A stretch of DNA of 64,000 bases from NCBI GenBank assembly GCA_965208775.1, contig OZ242360.1:2480001-2544000 (forward strand), read 5' to 3'. Every line of letters begins with the position of its first letter. Positions within the stretch are counted from its first letter, which is position 1. Under the pieces are notes generated by a model, which made no database searches, was not told the DNA's origin, and worked only from the letters and a program-made list of their open reading frames with translations. Of this stretch, positions 1-9,711 are shown piece by piece. The DNA is from JAPOVO01 sp026708165 (GTDB taxonomy: Bacteria > Chloroflexota > UBA11872 > VXNJ01). The position numbers and the translations under genes are program-made.

Positions 1-1
1 T

Positions 2-2521
2 CCGAATCAGCTTGCGGTGATCGCATGGCTGCCGCTTGCCCTTTGGATGGTGTGGCTGATCTCGACCTGCCGGGCCGGGTGGCCGGCACTCGGCCTGGGC
101 CTGATTGTGAGCTTGCAGATACTGGCCGGCCATCCACAGCAGCTATACATGTCAACCGCATTCTGCACGGTCTTCCTGATATTTGCCTTGCTGGCCCACC
201 GGCGGGATGGAGAGTCGTGGAATTGGCGCGACGCCGCGCTGCGGGGCGGACTGTACGTTTCGGCGCTGGTATTGGGAGCGGCTCTGGCGGCAGTGCAGAT
301 ATTGCCGAGCCTGCTCTTGTCTTCACTGTCGATCAGATCGGGAGGGCTTGCGCTCTACGAGGCAGGGTCTTTCTCGCTGACGCCCGGTGCTCTAGGCCCG
401 GCTCTGCTGCCGAGCTTTATCTACTCGCCGTCGTCGCAGGAGTTCCTAGCATTTGTCGGCTTTAGCGCGATTTGGCTGGCGGCTCTGGCGTTGTTTGCGC
501 CGGTGCGGCGCCGGTTCGCGTTCTTTTTCGCGGCGTTGGCAATTGTCTGCATAGTCCTCTCGGTGGGACCGGCCACGCCGGTGTTTCGGGTTGCGCACGG
601 AGTCGTGCCGGGCTTCGATCTATTCCGGGTTCCCGCTCGCTGGCTGCTGGGCCTCAATGTGTCGTTGGCGTTTCTGGCTGGAATGGGACTCGATTATCTG
701 CTGGGACTCAATTCGGGCTGGTCACGCCGGACGACGGCCGCGCTTGCGGCTGCGTTGACGGCGGTTGGCGCCGCGGCGGCTATCAGCGTTATTTCCGACG
801 GAAACATCCCGGATACGGTCCCGAAAGTCTGGGCTGTGGCGGCCCTGCTTTCGCTCGGGATTTTGGCACTCGTGTTGACGAGGCCAAGACGGTGGGCCTT
901 CTTGATTCCGCTGGCGGTCGCCGCCGAGCTGGCAGCGGCGCAGCGGCCTCTGGAGCTTGCCAGGCCGGTGCCCATCGAAGCCTATTCAGATTCCGGCGCG
1001 ATAGTGTCGCTGTTGCCGGAGGGTCCTGGCGAGCCGCGCGTGCTGGGACTCGCCGATCCTTCCTACGAAATCAACGACGCCGACCGGGCGGTGCTGGCTT
1101 CGCGGCACCAGGAGGCGCTGGGCTACCCGACGTTTCTGGAATTCCTCATAAGTCTCAAGTACCGGGATACGTTAAGCCCCAATCTGCCCGCAGCATATCG
1201 ACGGTCAAGCCCTGACGGTTACGACGGAGGAGTGCTCCCGACTCGCGATTTGATCTCCTTCAAAGACGCTCTGATTCCGGGCGCGGCTCTCGCACCGGAC
1301 GCCATTCTCAGGAATCAGATCGAGGGCGTACCGGACCGAAGGACGCTCGATCTGCTAGGGGTGGGCTACCTGATCGTGGATCGGAAGAACGACCTCGATG
1401 TGGACGGTGTTTTCTTCGACAGGGAGATCGACTTGAGCATCGAGCCCGGCGGCGCTGTGACGGTGCCTTTCGCCAAAGAGATCAGGGTAAGCGAGGTCGC
1501 GGTTATTGGCGAGGTAACCGCAGGGGAAGGCGGCGATGCTATTGAAACGTCGGGATGGATAGAGACGTTGCGGGGCGAGACGGTGTTAGCTTCGATGCTG
1601 GTTTTGCACGGGGCGAGTCTATCTGGCGGCAAATTCGCGATCGAGATAGGCGATTCGATCGTGACCGACTTGACGGCTTCGAGCTACGTTTCGAAGCGCA
1701 AGATCGATTCGCCAGGGCTCGCCGACGGGATTCGAATCAGGTCGGCGCCTGGTATGCAACTAACGGTGCGGGCGATAACGGTGACTAACGATCAAGGGCA
1801 AACTATTCCATTGCCGTTGAGGATGACCGACCCGTTGGAGATTCTCCATTGGACTGACGCAAAGGTCTACAAGAATCCGAATCCCCTTCCGCGCGTGTTT
1901 CTCGTCAACTCGTTTGCAGTGACGGACGGTTCCGAGGCGGCGGCGGCCGCGCTGCGCAGCGATGGCTTCGATCCGCGAGAAGTGGTGCTGTTGGAGCAGT
2001 CCGATACGAGCGCGTCGCCGTCGCGGCCGTTGCTAGGCTGGTTTGGCGACCGGTTGCGGGACGCGGGCCTGCGCGGTCCACGGGCGAGAGCCGGCGCGCT
2101 TGATCGAGTTTATCTATCGAACCTCGCGGGAAAAGCGGCAGGTGCAAGGGCTGAGTCGCCGGATATTCAGACGTTCGATCTTGGGGCGGGCAACGCGCGT
2201 GGGGAGGCGCGAGTTGTGAGCTACGAGGCTGGACGAATCGGCGTGGCCGTGGATACAACCGAGAACGCGATTCTGGTGGTGGGGGACGCGATTTACCCTG
2301 GCTGGAAGGCGCGGATTGACGGAGAGGAAGCACCCGTGATGCGGGCCAACATGCTTTACAAGGCCGTACCGGTTCCAGCCGGATCGCACGAGGTCGTGTT
2401 TTCTTATGAATCGAACGCGTTTTTGCTGGGGACAAGAATCTCGATAGCGTCACTAGTCGCGCTTCTGGCGGCGGCGGTCGCGCTCGTCGTGTGGGATCGC
2501 AGGAAGGCGCGGCAAGCTTGA
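2..2521 (+). CDS. YfhO-like polytopic membrane protein, 5'-truncated by window edge
   Basis: The frame is open from base 2, before the first possible start (GTG at 17), and reads PNQLAVIAWLPL, so the N-terminus lies outside the window. About 839 residues are visible. The first ~300 contain many membrane helices. FRVPARWLLGLNVSLAF and the C-terminal PGWKARIDGEEAPVMRAN followed by a last helix are typical of the YfhO family. These proteins are GT-C-like membrane proteins implicated in glycosylating envelope polymers; the substrate here is unknown. The stop overlaps the start of the next gene, a glycosyltransferase, which supports a joint role in envelope glycan synthesis. The family call is firm; the function is inferred. 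Confidence 0.85.
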   Translation, partial: PNQLAVIAWLPLALWMVWLISTCRAGWPALGLGLIVSLQILAGHPQQLYMSTAFCTVFLIFALLAHRRDGESWNWRDAALRGGLYVSALVLGAALAAVQILPSLLLSSLSIRSGGLALYEAGSFSLTPGALGPALLPSFIYSPSSQEFLAFVGFSAIWLAALALFAPVRRRFAFFFAALAIVCIVLSVGPATPVFRVAHGVVPGFDLFRVPARWLLGLNVSLAFLAGMGLDYLLGLNSGWSRRTTAALAAALTAVGAAAAISVISDGNIPDTVPKVWAVAALLSLGILALVLTRPRRWAFLIPLAVAAELAAAQRPLELARPVPIEAYSDSGAIVSLLPEGPGEPRVLGLADPSYEINDADRAVLASRHQEALGYPTFLEFLISLKYRDTLSPNLPAAYRRSSPDGYDGGVLPTRDLISFKDALIPGAALAPDAILRNQIEGVPDRRTLDLLGVGYLIVDRKNDLDVDGVFFDREIDLSIEPGGAVTVPFAKEIRVSEVAVIGEVTAGEGGDAIETSGWIETLRGETVLASMLVLHGASLSGGKFAIEIGDSIVTDLTASSYVSKRKIDSPGLADGIRIRSAPGMQLTVRAITVTNDQGQTIPLPLRMTDPLEILHWTDAKVYKNPNPLPRVFLVNSFAVTDGSEAAAAALRSDGFDPREVVLLEQSDTSASPSRPLLGWFGDRLRDAGLRGPRARAGALDRVYLSNLAGKAAGARAESPDIQTFDLGAGNARGEARVVSYEAGRIGVAVDTTENAILVVGDAIYPGWKARIDGEEAPVMRANMLYKAVPVPAGSHEVVFSYESNAFLLGTRISIASLVALLAAAVALVVWDRRKARQA

Positions 2522-3735
2522 AGATAGCGTTGGTCGCGCCGTTTGCAATGGCGCCCAAGGCAACGACCTCGGCACGGGTGATGCCGATGGCGCGCGCGCT
2601 TGCATTACGCGGTCACGAATGCACGGTGCTGATTCCACCCTACGACAGCAGGGACGAGTGGTCGTCTCCAAAACTGGAAGACGGCGTCAGGCTCGTTTGG
2701 GCCGCTCCCACGGAGCACCGTCATGCTCGGGCGCTCGAGACACCTCACGATCAAATAGCGATGTACAGGCAGATCGTGCAGAAGCTTGAGGCAATTGATC
2801 CCGACGTAGTGCATGTCTTCAAGCCCAAAGCGGCATCCGGTCTGGTCCAGATCGATCTCTGGTTCAGACGCACGCGGGCGGCTCTCGTGCTGGACTGCGA
2901 CGACTGGGAGGGGCGGGGCGGCTGGTCGCAATTCGAGCGTTACCCCTGGGCGCTCAAGTGGGGATTCGACTTGCAGGAGAGGTTTTCCCTGACAAAGAAC
3001 GACGCGGCCACAGCCGCGAGCGACGAGCTGGCGCGCCGGATCGCCGACTGCGGAAAGCCGGTAATGAAAATTCCGAACTTCTACGATCCGGCCCGATACC
3101 GCGGTTGGAGTTCGCCCGGCAACCGACGGAAGGGCCGCTTGGCGCTCGGCGTTGAGGGCGAACGTCCAATAGGGCTTGTCTACTCGCGCTTCTTCGAGTT
3201 TCCGCTTGTCGGATTTGCATCTTTGATTCAGCGCTTTCTTACAAGACTGCCGGAAGCAAGGTTTTTGGTGCTAGGCAGGGGGCATAGAGGCGAGCACGTA
3301 GAGCTGGAACGATTGAACGCGATAGCAGGTTTTTCGGGGAGAATTCACTACTGGGGATGGCCCGGGCTTGAACGTGCCGGGCAGGCGCTCGCCGCCGTCG
3401 ACGTGGCTCTGATGCCGTCTGTGAATACGATTGCCACACGGTCGAAATGCCCTGTAAGGTTGCTGGACCTGGCTGTCGCAGGCGTGCCGGCGGCGGCCCA
3501 CGATGTTGGCGAAGCGCGCACTTATGTTTGTCATGGCGTGAACGGAGCGCTGGTGAGCGGCGCGGAGGTGGACCCGCTCGTAGATGCCGCGGTCAGTCTG
3601 GCGCAGATCGCAGGCCGCCCACGGGATGGGGTACTGTCGGACAGGCTGCTTCACGGCGACCTATCGCTGACGAAGGCGGCGGACGACCTGGAAACGGTTT
3701 ACGACGAGGCCCTGCGCCGGCGCGCCGCCCGCTGA
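2518..3735 (+). CDS. GT4-type (GT-B fold) glycosyltransferase
   Basis: I chose the TTG at 2518, which overlaps the upstream TGA as TTGA and has AGGAAGG about 10 bases ahead; the longer reading from 2491 would add nine unlikely residues. The product is about 405 residues. It begins with the KIALVAPFAMAPK strand of a GT-B N-domain, followed by RVMPMARALALRGHECTVL. The C-domain has the usual donor-site layout with GWPGLERAGQALAAVDVALMPS and LLDLAVAGVPAAAHDVGE. It probably transfers a sugar from a nucleotide donor onto an envelope acceptor and is translationally coupled to the YfhO-like gene. The sugar and acceptor cannot be told from the sequence. Confidence 0.85.
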   Translation: MKIALVAPFAMAPKATTSARVMPMARALALRGHECTVLIPPYDSRDEWSSPKLEDGVRLVWAAPTEHRHARALETPHDQIAMYRQIVQKLEAIDPDVVHVFKPKAASGLVQIDLWFRRTRAALVLDCDDWEGRGGWSQFERYPWALKWGFDLQERFSLTKNDAATAASDELARRIADCGKPVMKIPNFYDPARYRGWSSPGNRRKGRLALGVEGERPIGLVYSRFFEFPLVGFASLIQRFLTRLPEARFLVLGRGHRGEHVELERLNAIAGFSGRIHYWGWPGLERAGQALAAVDVALMPSVNTIATRSKCPVRLLDLAVAGVPAAAHDVGEARTYVCHGVNGALVSGAEVDPLVDAAVSLAQIAGRPRDGVLSDRLLHGDLSLTKAADDLETVYDEALRRRAAR

Positions 3736-3751
3736 GGGAGCGGCGCTTTTT
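3722..3751 (+). terminator. Rho-independent terminator after the glycosyltransferase
   Basis: GCGCCGC at 3722-3728 pairs perfectly with GCGGCGC at 3740-3746 and is followed by five T (3747-3751). The stem includes the stop codon of the glycosyltransferase gene. It sits between two convergent genes. Confidence 0.75.
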
Positions 3752-3764
3752 CCGATCCCCGTCT

Positions 3765-5171
3765 TTATCCGGAGGGAGCCTGCTGAGTGGGAGTTGGTGT
3801 TGGACTCTCCGTGGGAGCGGGAGACGTGGGAGTGCGCGTCAACTCGGCATCGGGAGGCTCACTTTCGCCGTCGGCCGTGGGAGTTGGAGTGGGAGTGGGA
3901 GTGGGGGCCGGGGTTGGCGTCGGCAGCAACTGTAGAGTGAGTGTCACAGTGCGCGGGACGACCGAGGCCACATCGATGCCCGGCGGAATCAGCACGGTCG
4001 GTTGAACCTGGTGGGTGCCTGGCGCTCGGTTGCTGAGATCGACTTCGGCTCGAATGTCCGTCGGCCCCAGCTCTCTGAGAGAGTCGGCCGATCCGATTAC
4101 CAGAACCTGCACGGACGTGGGCCGAAGGGTGGCCGACATGCCCGGAGGCAGATTTCGCATCAGGACTCCGGTTATAAAAACCGTGCTGTTTTGGATAGGG
4201 TCGATGTCAACGCGGACCTGGACCGAGTACTCGTCACGGACGAGAACGATTCCGGAAGGAACGATCAGTGGCACGACAGCCTCAACGTCGTCAACCGCGC
4301 CGCCAATGTCGATTGGTTCGGCAAAGATCTGCTCGGCGGGATCTATGAGCTCCGGCTCACCCTGTATTTCTACATTGGACGGGGTCGACGAATAGCGCGT
4401 CGCGACCCTGCCCGAGGCTGGGACGCCGACGACCTGAAGCCGAACAGGGACCGACTTGCGCGCAGTAATTCGCTCAATGGGCACTACGACGTCCACGAGA
4501 TTTGACGCGGAGAGGACCCCAAGCACTTCTTCGCTAGCCGAATCGATCGGTCGCGCGGCAACCTGCACCGACAGGTTGTTGGTCGCTCCGGCAAGGTTCA
4601 CTTTGGCTTCGTAGAAAGCCACCCGCTTGACTGCTTCTTCGGGGCCTTCGACAGTGATTCTCTCCGGGTCGAATGAGATTTCGTCTTGCCGGGCGCGGAA
4701 TCCCTGGGCGGGTTCGCCTGTGATCACCAGCCGCACAGGCGTTTCAGAAGAAATCTTGCGCTCCAAGCGTACGGCCAGCTCCGCCGGTGTGACCCGCTGA
4801 ATCTCGACGCTGGGATCGGTGACCTCGGCCTCGACGGGCACGAGATGGGTCCCGGCTCCCAGCGAAGTGAGCCGGACGCGGGCGACGAAGCTGTCGGCGT
4901 CGAGCAGATCGAGGCTGGTCTTTGGCCCTCGTACCGCGACTTGCACTTTCGGCAGCTCATCCACGCGCACCATGTCGTCCGGCAAGCCGACCGCTTCAAC
5001 CTGGATTTCTTCTCGCAAAACCGTCTCGGCGGTGGGGTTAGCGTCCAGCGTAATCGCCCCCCAAACGACAATGGACAGGAGTATGGCGAGAAAGAAGCGG
5101 ACTCCGAGGTTAGCGGCGACCCAAGTCCCCAGGCGCCTGAGGAGCTGGCCTAGCTGGCTATTGGCGTCCAA
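3765..5171 (-). CDS. cdaR: YbbR/CdaR-type regulator of diadenylate cyclase
   Basis: The product has 468 residues: one N-terminal membrane helix (about 23-42, FFLAILLSIVVWGAITLD), then about four YbbR repeats outside the membrane (for example VQVAVRGPKTSLDLLDADSF), then a Pro/Thr-rich tail of about 55 residues (PTPTPAPTPTPTPTPT) encoded by a near-tandem GGAGTGGGAGT-type repeat around 3868-3915. CdaR proteins bind the membrane cyclase CdaA and modulate c-di-AMP output. cdaA lies directly upstream; the cyclase stop and this TTG start are separated by one base, and no other start is open in this frame. The extended tail suggests a wall-spanning or secreted linker. Confidence 0.88.
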   Translation of the reverse strand: MDANSQLGQLLRRLGTWVAANLGVRFFLAILLSIVVWGAITLDANPTAETVLREEIQVEAVGLPDDMVRVDELPKVQVAVRGPKTSLDLLDADSFVARVRLTSLGAGTHLVPVEAEVTDPSVEIQRVTPAELAVRLERKISSETPVRLVITGEPAQGFRARQDEISFDPERITVEGPEEAVKRVAFYEAKVNLAGATNNLSVQVAARPIDSASEEVLGVLSASNLVDVVVPIERITARKSVPVRLQVVGVPASGRVATRYSSTPSNVEIQGEPELIDPAEQIFAEPIDIGGAVDDVEAVVPLIVPSGIVLVRDEYSVQVRVDIDPIQNSTVFITGVLMRNLPPGMSATLRPTSVQVLVIGSADSLRELGPTDIRAEVDLSNRAPGTHQVQPTVLIPPGIDVASVVPRTVTLTLQLLPTPTPAPTPTPTPTPTADGESEPPDAELTRTPTSPAPTESPTPTPTQQAPSG

Positions 5172-5172
5172 A

Positions 5173-6006
5173 TCATCGTCTTGTCAGCCACGCGGGAAGT
5201 CCCTGTATAGAAGGCCCGCGAACTCCGTGGCGGAAAATGGCCTGCAACCGTCTGCGCAACTCATCGGCGGTGAGGCCCCTGCGCAGTCTCCCGTTCATTG
5301 CGAGACTAATCGAACCTGTTTCCTCGGATACGATCACGGCAATGGCGTCAGTTTCGTCGGTTATGCCAAGACCGGCGCGGTGCCTGGTACCAAGATGCCG
5401 CTCCGGTTCAACCGCTTCGCTAATTGGCAGAACGCAACCAGCAGCGAGTATGACGTTTCCGAGGATGATCACGGCACCGTCGTGCAGCTCCGAGTTGGGA
5501 TAGAAGATTGCCATCAACAGGTCTTCGGAGATTGCGGCATCGACGCGGGTCCCAGTGTCGACGAACTCGTCGAGACCACCTGACCGCTCCAAAACCATCA
5601 ATCCACCCCACGACCGGCGAGAGAGCGCGCCGGCAGCGCCGGAGACCGCGGCGACCATGTCCCTGGTTGCGGTGTCTTCGGCGGAGCTGAAGGGATTGGC
5701 GAACATGCCTCCCGTGCGCCCGACACGTTCCAGCAGCCGGCGGAGCTCGGGAGCGAAGATGACCGCCACGACCAGGATGATGCTGGGCAGGGCGTTTTCG
5801 AGCAGCCAGTTAATGAGGGTCAGGTTGAATGCCCGCCCCACGACAATGACCAACACAAAGATAACCACCGCGCCTCGGAGGACAATGTCGGCCTGGGTGT
5901 TACGGATTAGCGTCAGAACGGCGTGGAACAGCACGGCGACGAACAAAATCTGAAGGAATGCGAGGAAATTGAACTGAGAGGCCAGGTAGCCAAGCTGCTC
6001 GCTCAA
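5173..6006 (-). CDS. cdaA: CdaA-type diadenylate cyclase
   Basis: The product has 277 residues, with about three N-terminal membrane helices (residues 15-85) and a DisA_N/DAC catalytic domain. The two nucleotide-binding motifs are intact: DGA at 176-178 and GTRHRAGLG at 206-214, followed by SEETGSISLAMNG. The enzyme condenses two ATP to c-di-AMP at the membrane, a signal for osmotic and cell-wall control. It starts at TTG 6006 with only a weak ribosome site and is followed at once by cdaR. It may be co-transcribed with argF, which ends 62 bases upstream on the same strand. Confidence 0.93.
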   Translation of the reverse strand: MSEQLGYLASQFNFLAFLQILFVAVLFHAVLTLIRNTQADIVLRGAVVIFVLVIVVGRAFNLTLINWLLENALPSIILVVAVIFAPELRRLLERVGRTGGMFANPFSSAEDTATRDMVAAVSGAAGALSRRSWGGLMVLERSGGLDEFVDTGTRVDAAISEDLLMAIFYPNSELHDGAVIILGNVILAAGCVLPISEAVEPERHLGTRHRAGLGITDETDAIAVIVSEETGSISLAMNGRLRRGLTADELRRRLQAIFRHGVRGPSIQGLPAWLTRR

Positions 6007-6068
6007 AGAACCGTCAATCCAATCGCGTCTGGCGCGTTGCCTAAACGCCGTAACCTCAGCGTACCTTC

Positions 6069-7007
6069 TCAGGCGAGTTCGTTGAAAGCTTCCCCGCCGC
6101 GGATAAGGTGAACCAACAACGATTTCTGGGCATGAAGCCGATTCTCGGCCTGGTCGAAGACCGCTGATTGGGGCCCGTCGATAATGTCATCCGTCACCTC
6201 CTGTCCGCGATGCGCGGGCAGGCAGTGCATGAATATCGCGTCGGGCTTGGCCGCAGCCATGACTTTGGCATTGACCTGATACGGTCGAAACAGGGCAAGA
6301 CGCTCTTCTGTCTCGGTTTCCTGGCCCATGCTGACCCATGTGTCCGTGTAAACGGCATCGGCGTCGGTTACGGCGTCGACGGGATCCTCGACCAGGACTC
6401 CGGCCCCGCTGTTGCCCGCTTGGGTGAGCAGGCCCCCGTCCGGCTCATAGCCGCCGGGACAAGCGCACACCATTGTGAAGCCCAGCCGGGGTGCGGCGGC
6501 CAGCAATGAGTTGGCCACGTTGTTGCCGTCTCCAACGTAGGCCAGCTTGACGCCTGCGAGCGAGCCCTTACGTTCCCGCAGGGTCATCAGGTCGGCAATG
6601 ATCTGGCACGGGTGACTTTGATCGCTCAGACCGTTTATGACCGGGACGCTTGAGGACTCGGCAAGGCGATCGAGCATCGAATGATCGAAGACCCTAGCCA
6701 TGATGGCGTCGACCCATCGGCAGAGATTCCGGCCAACGTCTTCGATTGTCTCGCGCACACCGATTTGCAAGTGCTCCTGAGCAAGATCGATGGCGTGGCC
6801 GCCTAGCTGGGTCATGCCGGCTTCGAACGTCGCACGAGTGCGGAGAGACGGCTTCTCGAAGATCATGGCGAGCGTGCTTCCGGATAGCAGGTACTGCGGG
6901 TGGCCGTTTTTGAGCGCGAGCTTAAGCTGCGACGCGCCATCAAGGATCGATTCGAGCTCGACGCCATCGAGATCGGAGATATTCAGAAAGTCGCGTCCCG
7001 CAAGCAA
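6069..7007 (-). CDS. argF: Ornithine carbamoyltransferase
   Basis: The product has 312 residues, normal for the family. It transfers the carbamoyl group to ornithine to give citrulline in arginine synthesis. The carbamoyl-phosphate site is EKPSLRTR (near 51-58), with DQSHPCQ in the middle and FMHCLPAHRGQEV near the C-terminus; the HCLP motif distinguishes it from aspartate carbamoyltransferase. The start is TTG at 7007, with GGAGG eight bases ahead. No other arginine gene is near, so it is an isolated pathway gene in a mixed block. Confidence 0.93.
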   Translation of the reverse strand: MLAGRDFLNISDLDGVELESILDGASQLKLALKNGHPQYLLSGSTLAMIFEKPSLRTRATFEAGMTQLGGHAIDLAQEHLQIGVRETIEDVGRNLCRWVDAIMARVFDHSMLDRLAESSSVPVINGLSDQSHPCQIIADLMTLRERKGSLAGVKLAYVGDGNNVANSLLAAAPRLGFTMVCACPGGYEPDGGLLTQAGNSGAGVLVEDPVDAVTDADAVYTDTWVSMGQETETEERLALFRPYQVNAKVMAAAKPDAIFMHCLPAHRGQEVTDDIIDGPQSAVFDQAENRLHAQKSLLVHLIRGGEAFNELA

Positions 7008-7110
7008 TTGCGATGTCCTCCGGTTTGTGCGTCTCCCCGAGCCATCCGAATTAGCGGAGGGGAAACGGGGATTATATCGGCTATCGGGCTTAGCGCGGCT
7101 GAGAGAGCGC

Positions 7111-8979
7111 TCAGTAGGCGTAGCCGAGTTCGACGCCTGAATAGTATTTCTTCAAGATTTGCTCGGCGGCGTATCCCTGGCCTGCGAGAGCGTTTGCGCT
7201 CCGCAAAGGCATGCCCACGCCGTGCCCGATTTGCGTCCAGCCCGCGCTGATCGGGTCGTCCACACCTACCGCCCATGCTCTGCCGGGAGGTCCCCACGTG
7301 TCGGCCCACGTATAAGTGCGACCGCCCGCCTGCGAAAAGTAAACGGCTTCGATGGGCGCACCTTCGAAAGTGATGACCCGGCCTCGAGTCTCTTCGATAG
7401 CCTCCCTCAACCGTCCACCTTGATAGTCGCGCCTGACACCGACGTAAAACTGATGCCTGGTGAAGTAGGAGGGAGTGCGGGTAGTGGATGAGGCCAGGTC
7501 GAACGGTTCCAGGTTTTTCTTCCTGATTCGCGACTGGACCGCCACGGCATAGCTGCGGAAGGTGATCACGGACGCCTTGAGGGACTCCCAAGGGGCATAC
7601 TCGCCCTGCTCTATCAATCCGGCCAGATAGTCGTCCATAGGCAGGATGTTGATGAGCCACGAGCTTTCGAGCTTGGGCGAGTGCCGGAACTCGAAGCTGC
7701 CACGGTACAGACTTCCCGGCTGGATTTCGTCGACGATCATCAACCCGCCGGGTGCGGTGGCAAATAGAACCGGTTCGGTGACAAGGATTGGATCGCGTCC
7801 AGAAATTTCAAGTTTGTATATTCCGTCCGAATATGTCGTTACAACTCGAACTTCGGCGCCCAGGGAGGCGATGTCGGTCCCGCTTAGCGTCTTGATCGTG
7901 AAAGCGGCGGTGGCGGATATTGTCGCTTGCAAGTCTTCATCGTTGGCGGGGCCAAGCTCTAGTATCCCAACCCGCACCTCCGGAATCTGATGACCGACTC
8001 GAATCTGTGCCGAGCCGTTAACAAGGCCTATATCGGATAGCCAGCTTTCACCAATCCTGGCATCCCAAACGATCGAGAATGGGCCGGGCTTGTCGGGTAC
8101 GGGAACATCCGCCTGCAACGTGATCGCGCTTCCCGGCGCAACGGAGTTTGGGATTGGGAACCGGAGCGAGTCGCCGTTCACGTCGAGCGGCTGATCGCCC
8201 TTCCAATGGTAAGAGAGGTTGAATTGCTGATCGCCCGACGGCGTCCATGCAACGGTGCCGGTGTTTGTTATTTCAATGAGAAACCGGGCGGTAGAGCCGG
8301 GAGGAGCGACCTCAGGAAGCGCCGTTGTTATGACCGACGCACGCCAAGGGCTGGCTGCCTTTAGCGCCATATCCTGTCCCAACGGCATGGGCTGGACCGG
8401 CACCGGATCGCTGGGCAGGTATTTCAGGCCGCCTCGTTGGAAGTACTGGACCGTTACACCGTCCTGAGCGATTTCCTCGGATATGGGGTACCCAAGGAGG
8501 TTTATGCCACCGTTGGCGCGGAAGAAGTCCAGAAATCCGAATCGCAGCGAGTGGCCGGTCTCCGGGAAGTAGACAACGGACTCCTCGGACTCGAACGGTT
8601 TGATTGTCGGGAACCAATACCGCTGGGTGGCTTTGATTCCCAACAGGCTCGGCTGGACCTGGTAAGGCGTTCCGGCAAGATCCGGCCGATATTCCAGCAT
8701 GAAATTGCGATGGTTCCGGTAGTACGCGCCCTCTTGGAATTCGAGTGGTGTTGCTTCTCCCAGTGCCGGTCCGATGACGTCGGTTCCGCCGTGGCGCGTG
8801 ACGAAGTCGTCGAAGGCGGTCTCGACTGAGACGTCCGTGGCCGATCCACTCTCGGTGGCCCCGACCCCGGCCGGCGCGGCAGAGGCGACTAGGGCAATGA
8901 GCGCGGCCACGAGAACGGCTTTGGCGTAGGGCACACTCAGCCAGCGGGCCAGCTTGTGCAGCTGTAATTCTGATCTCAT
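7111..8979 (-). CDS. Secreted SpoIID/LytB-domain protein with LGFP-like and NBR1-type Ig-like regions
   Basis: The product is about 622 residues. I chose ATG 8979 over the longer frame because it puts a signal peptide first (RWLSVPYAKAVLVAALIALVASAAPAG). Residues about 45-200 hold LGFP-like repeats (FPETGHSLRFGFLDFFRANG, GGINLLGYPISEE). An Ig-like NBR1-type domain follows (VAPPGSTARFLIEITNTGTV). The C-terminal third is a SpoIID domain (DDYLAGLIEQGEYAPWESLK, VITFRSYAV). SpoIID proteins cleave denuded peptidoglycan strands or anchor to them, so an extracytoplasmic wall role is likely. A sporulation role should not be assumed. The domain mix is common in Chloroflexota. Confidence 0.82.
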   Translation of the reverse strand: MRSELQLHKLARWLSVPYAKAVLVAALIALVASAAPAGVGATESGSATDVSVETAFDDFVTRHGGTDVIGPALGEATPLEFQEGAYYRNHRNFMLEYRPDLAGTPYQVQPSLLGIKATQRYWFPTIKPFESEESVVYFPETGHSLRFGFLDFFRANGGINLLGYPISEEIAQDGVTVQYFQRGGLKYLPSDPVPVQPMPLGQDMALKAASPWRASVITTALPEVAPPGSTARFLIEITNTGTVAWTPSGDQQFNLSYHWKGDQPLDVNGDSLRFPIPNSVAPGSAITLQADVPVPDKPGPFSIVWDARIGESWLSDIGLVNGSAQIRVGHQIPEVRVGILELGPANDEDLQATISATAAFTIKTLSGTDIASLGAEVRVVTTYSDGIYKLEISGRDPILVTEPVLFATAPGGLMIVDEIQPGSLYRGSFEFRHSPKLESSWLINILPMDDYLAGLIEQGEYAPWESLKASVITFRSYAVAVQSRIRKKNLEPFDLASSTTRTPSYFTRHQFYVGVRRDYQGGRLREAIEETRGRVITFEGAPIEAVYFSQAGGRTYTWADTWGPPGRAWAVGVDDPISAGWTQIGHGVGMPLRSANALAGQGYAAEQILKKYYSGVELGYAY

Positions 8980-9410
8980 ACTTACCGGGAACGCAGTCGA
9001 ATCTGGCCGCGTAATTCCCGGATCGCACCTCCCACAGCGATCACGTTTCTCCGAGCCCCGCATTCGATGGATGCTGTCAAGACTGAAGAGACACCTGACT
9101 TTCGAAGGCTATCACAGGTATGCAACAGCCGGATCACGGGTAGTTTCCCTGGCGTGCAACGGCTTACGACAATTTGCCCGAAATGGATTTGCCCATCCGC
9201 GTGCAATTGGATTGACACGTTGGTGCAGGATGTGCGGTCGATAATTCAGCGGAAATCGCGGCAATACGGCCCGTGCGAGAGTTATGTCTATATAATCGCG
9301 CTGCGACTGTGCCGTATGCGGTCAAGGGTTCTCCGGGGCCGCGTCGGTCTCGAAAGGAGCGGTCAAACCTAAACTCGTCGTAGTGGGAGGCTAGCCACAG
9401 AGACGATCTC
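8980..9410. other. Intergenic region between divergent genes
   Basis: This stretch of 431 bases has no convincing gene. It should hold promoters for the SpoIID-like gene (minus) and the small membrane gene (plus). I see TTGACA at 9212-9217 with GATAAT at 9240-9245, but the spacing of 22 is too long for a normal promoter. A TATAAT at 9291-9296 has no matching -35 box. Neither is called. Confidence 0.4.
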
Positions 9411-9677
9411 TTGGACATCTTGTATCTGATTCCGCCGTGGGTTTATCTGAGTTTGGTGTCGGGTAGCGCGGCGGTGTTTGTTTTCTACGTCTTCGTCGGT
9501 CACAGACATCGGAGCAGCGCGGTTTACTGGCCGTTCGGGGTTGGAGGGTTTCTCGCAGGCCACCTGGTCGCTCAGCGCGCCGGGTTCGAGTATGTGCAAG
9601 TCGGCGACATATCGATGCTTATGGCGCTGGCCGGCGCCGCGATAGGTCTTACTATTGCCCACCTCCTGGTGGCGTGA
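9411..9677 (+). CDS. Small two- or three-helix membrane protein
   Basis: This is an 88-residue hydrophobic protein with segments LIPPWVYLSLVSGSAAVFVFYVF, a middle helix and a last helix LMALAGAAIGLTIAHLLVA. I do not recognise the family. It sits just upstream of a second small membrane protein and alaS on the same strand. The TTG start is uncertain, because the nearest purine-rich site (GGGAGG near 9385) is about 20 bases away. Confidence 0.55.
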   Translation: MDILYLIPPWVYLSLVSGSAAVFVFYVFVGHRHRSSAVYWPFGVGGFLAGHLVAQRAGFEYVQVGDISMLMALAGAAIGLTIAHLLVA

Positions 9678-9711
9678 TAGATTCGCAAGAGAGGTGTGAT
9701 ACCGGAGGCTG

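Noticed and set aside
3787..4005. Plus-strand Gly/Val-rich frame opposite cdaR
   Set aside because: It is the antisense of the Pro/Thr repeat tail of cdaR, a compositional shadow.
9212..9296. TTGACA and TATAAT boxes upstream of the small membrane gene
   Set aside because: Neither box has a partner at 16-19 bases, so no promoter can be supported.
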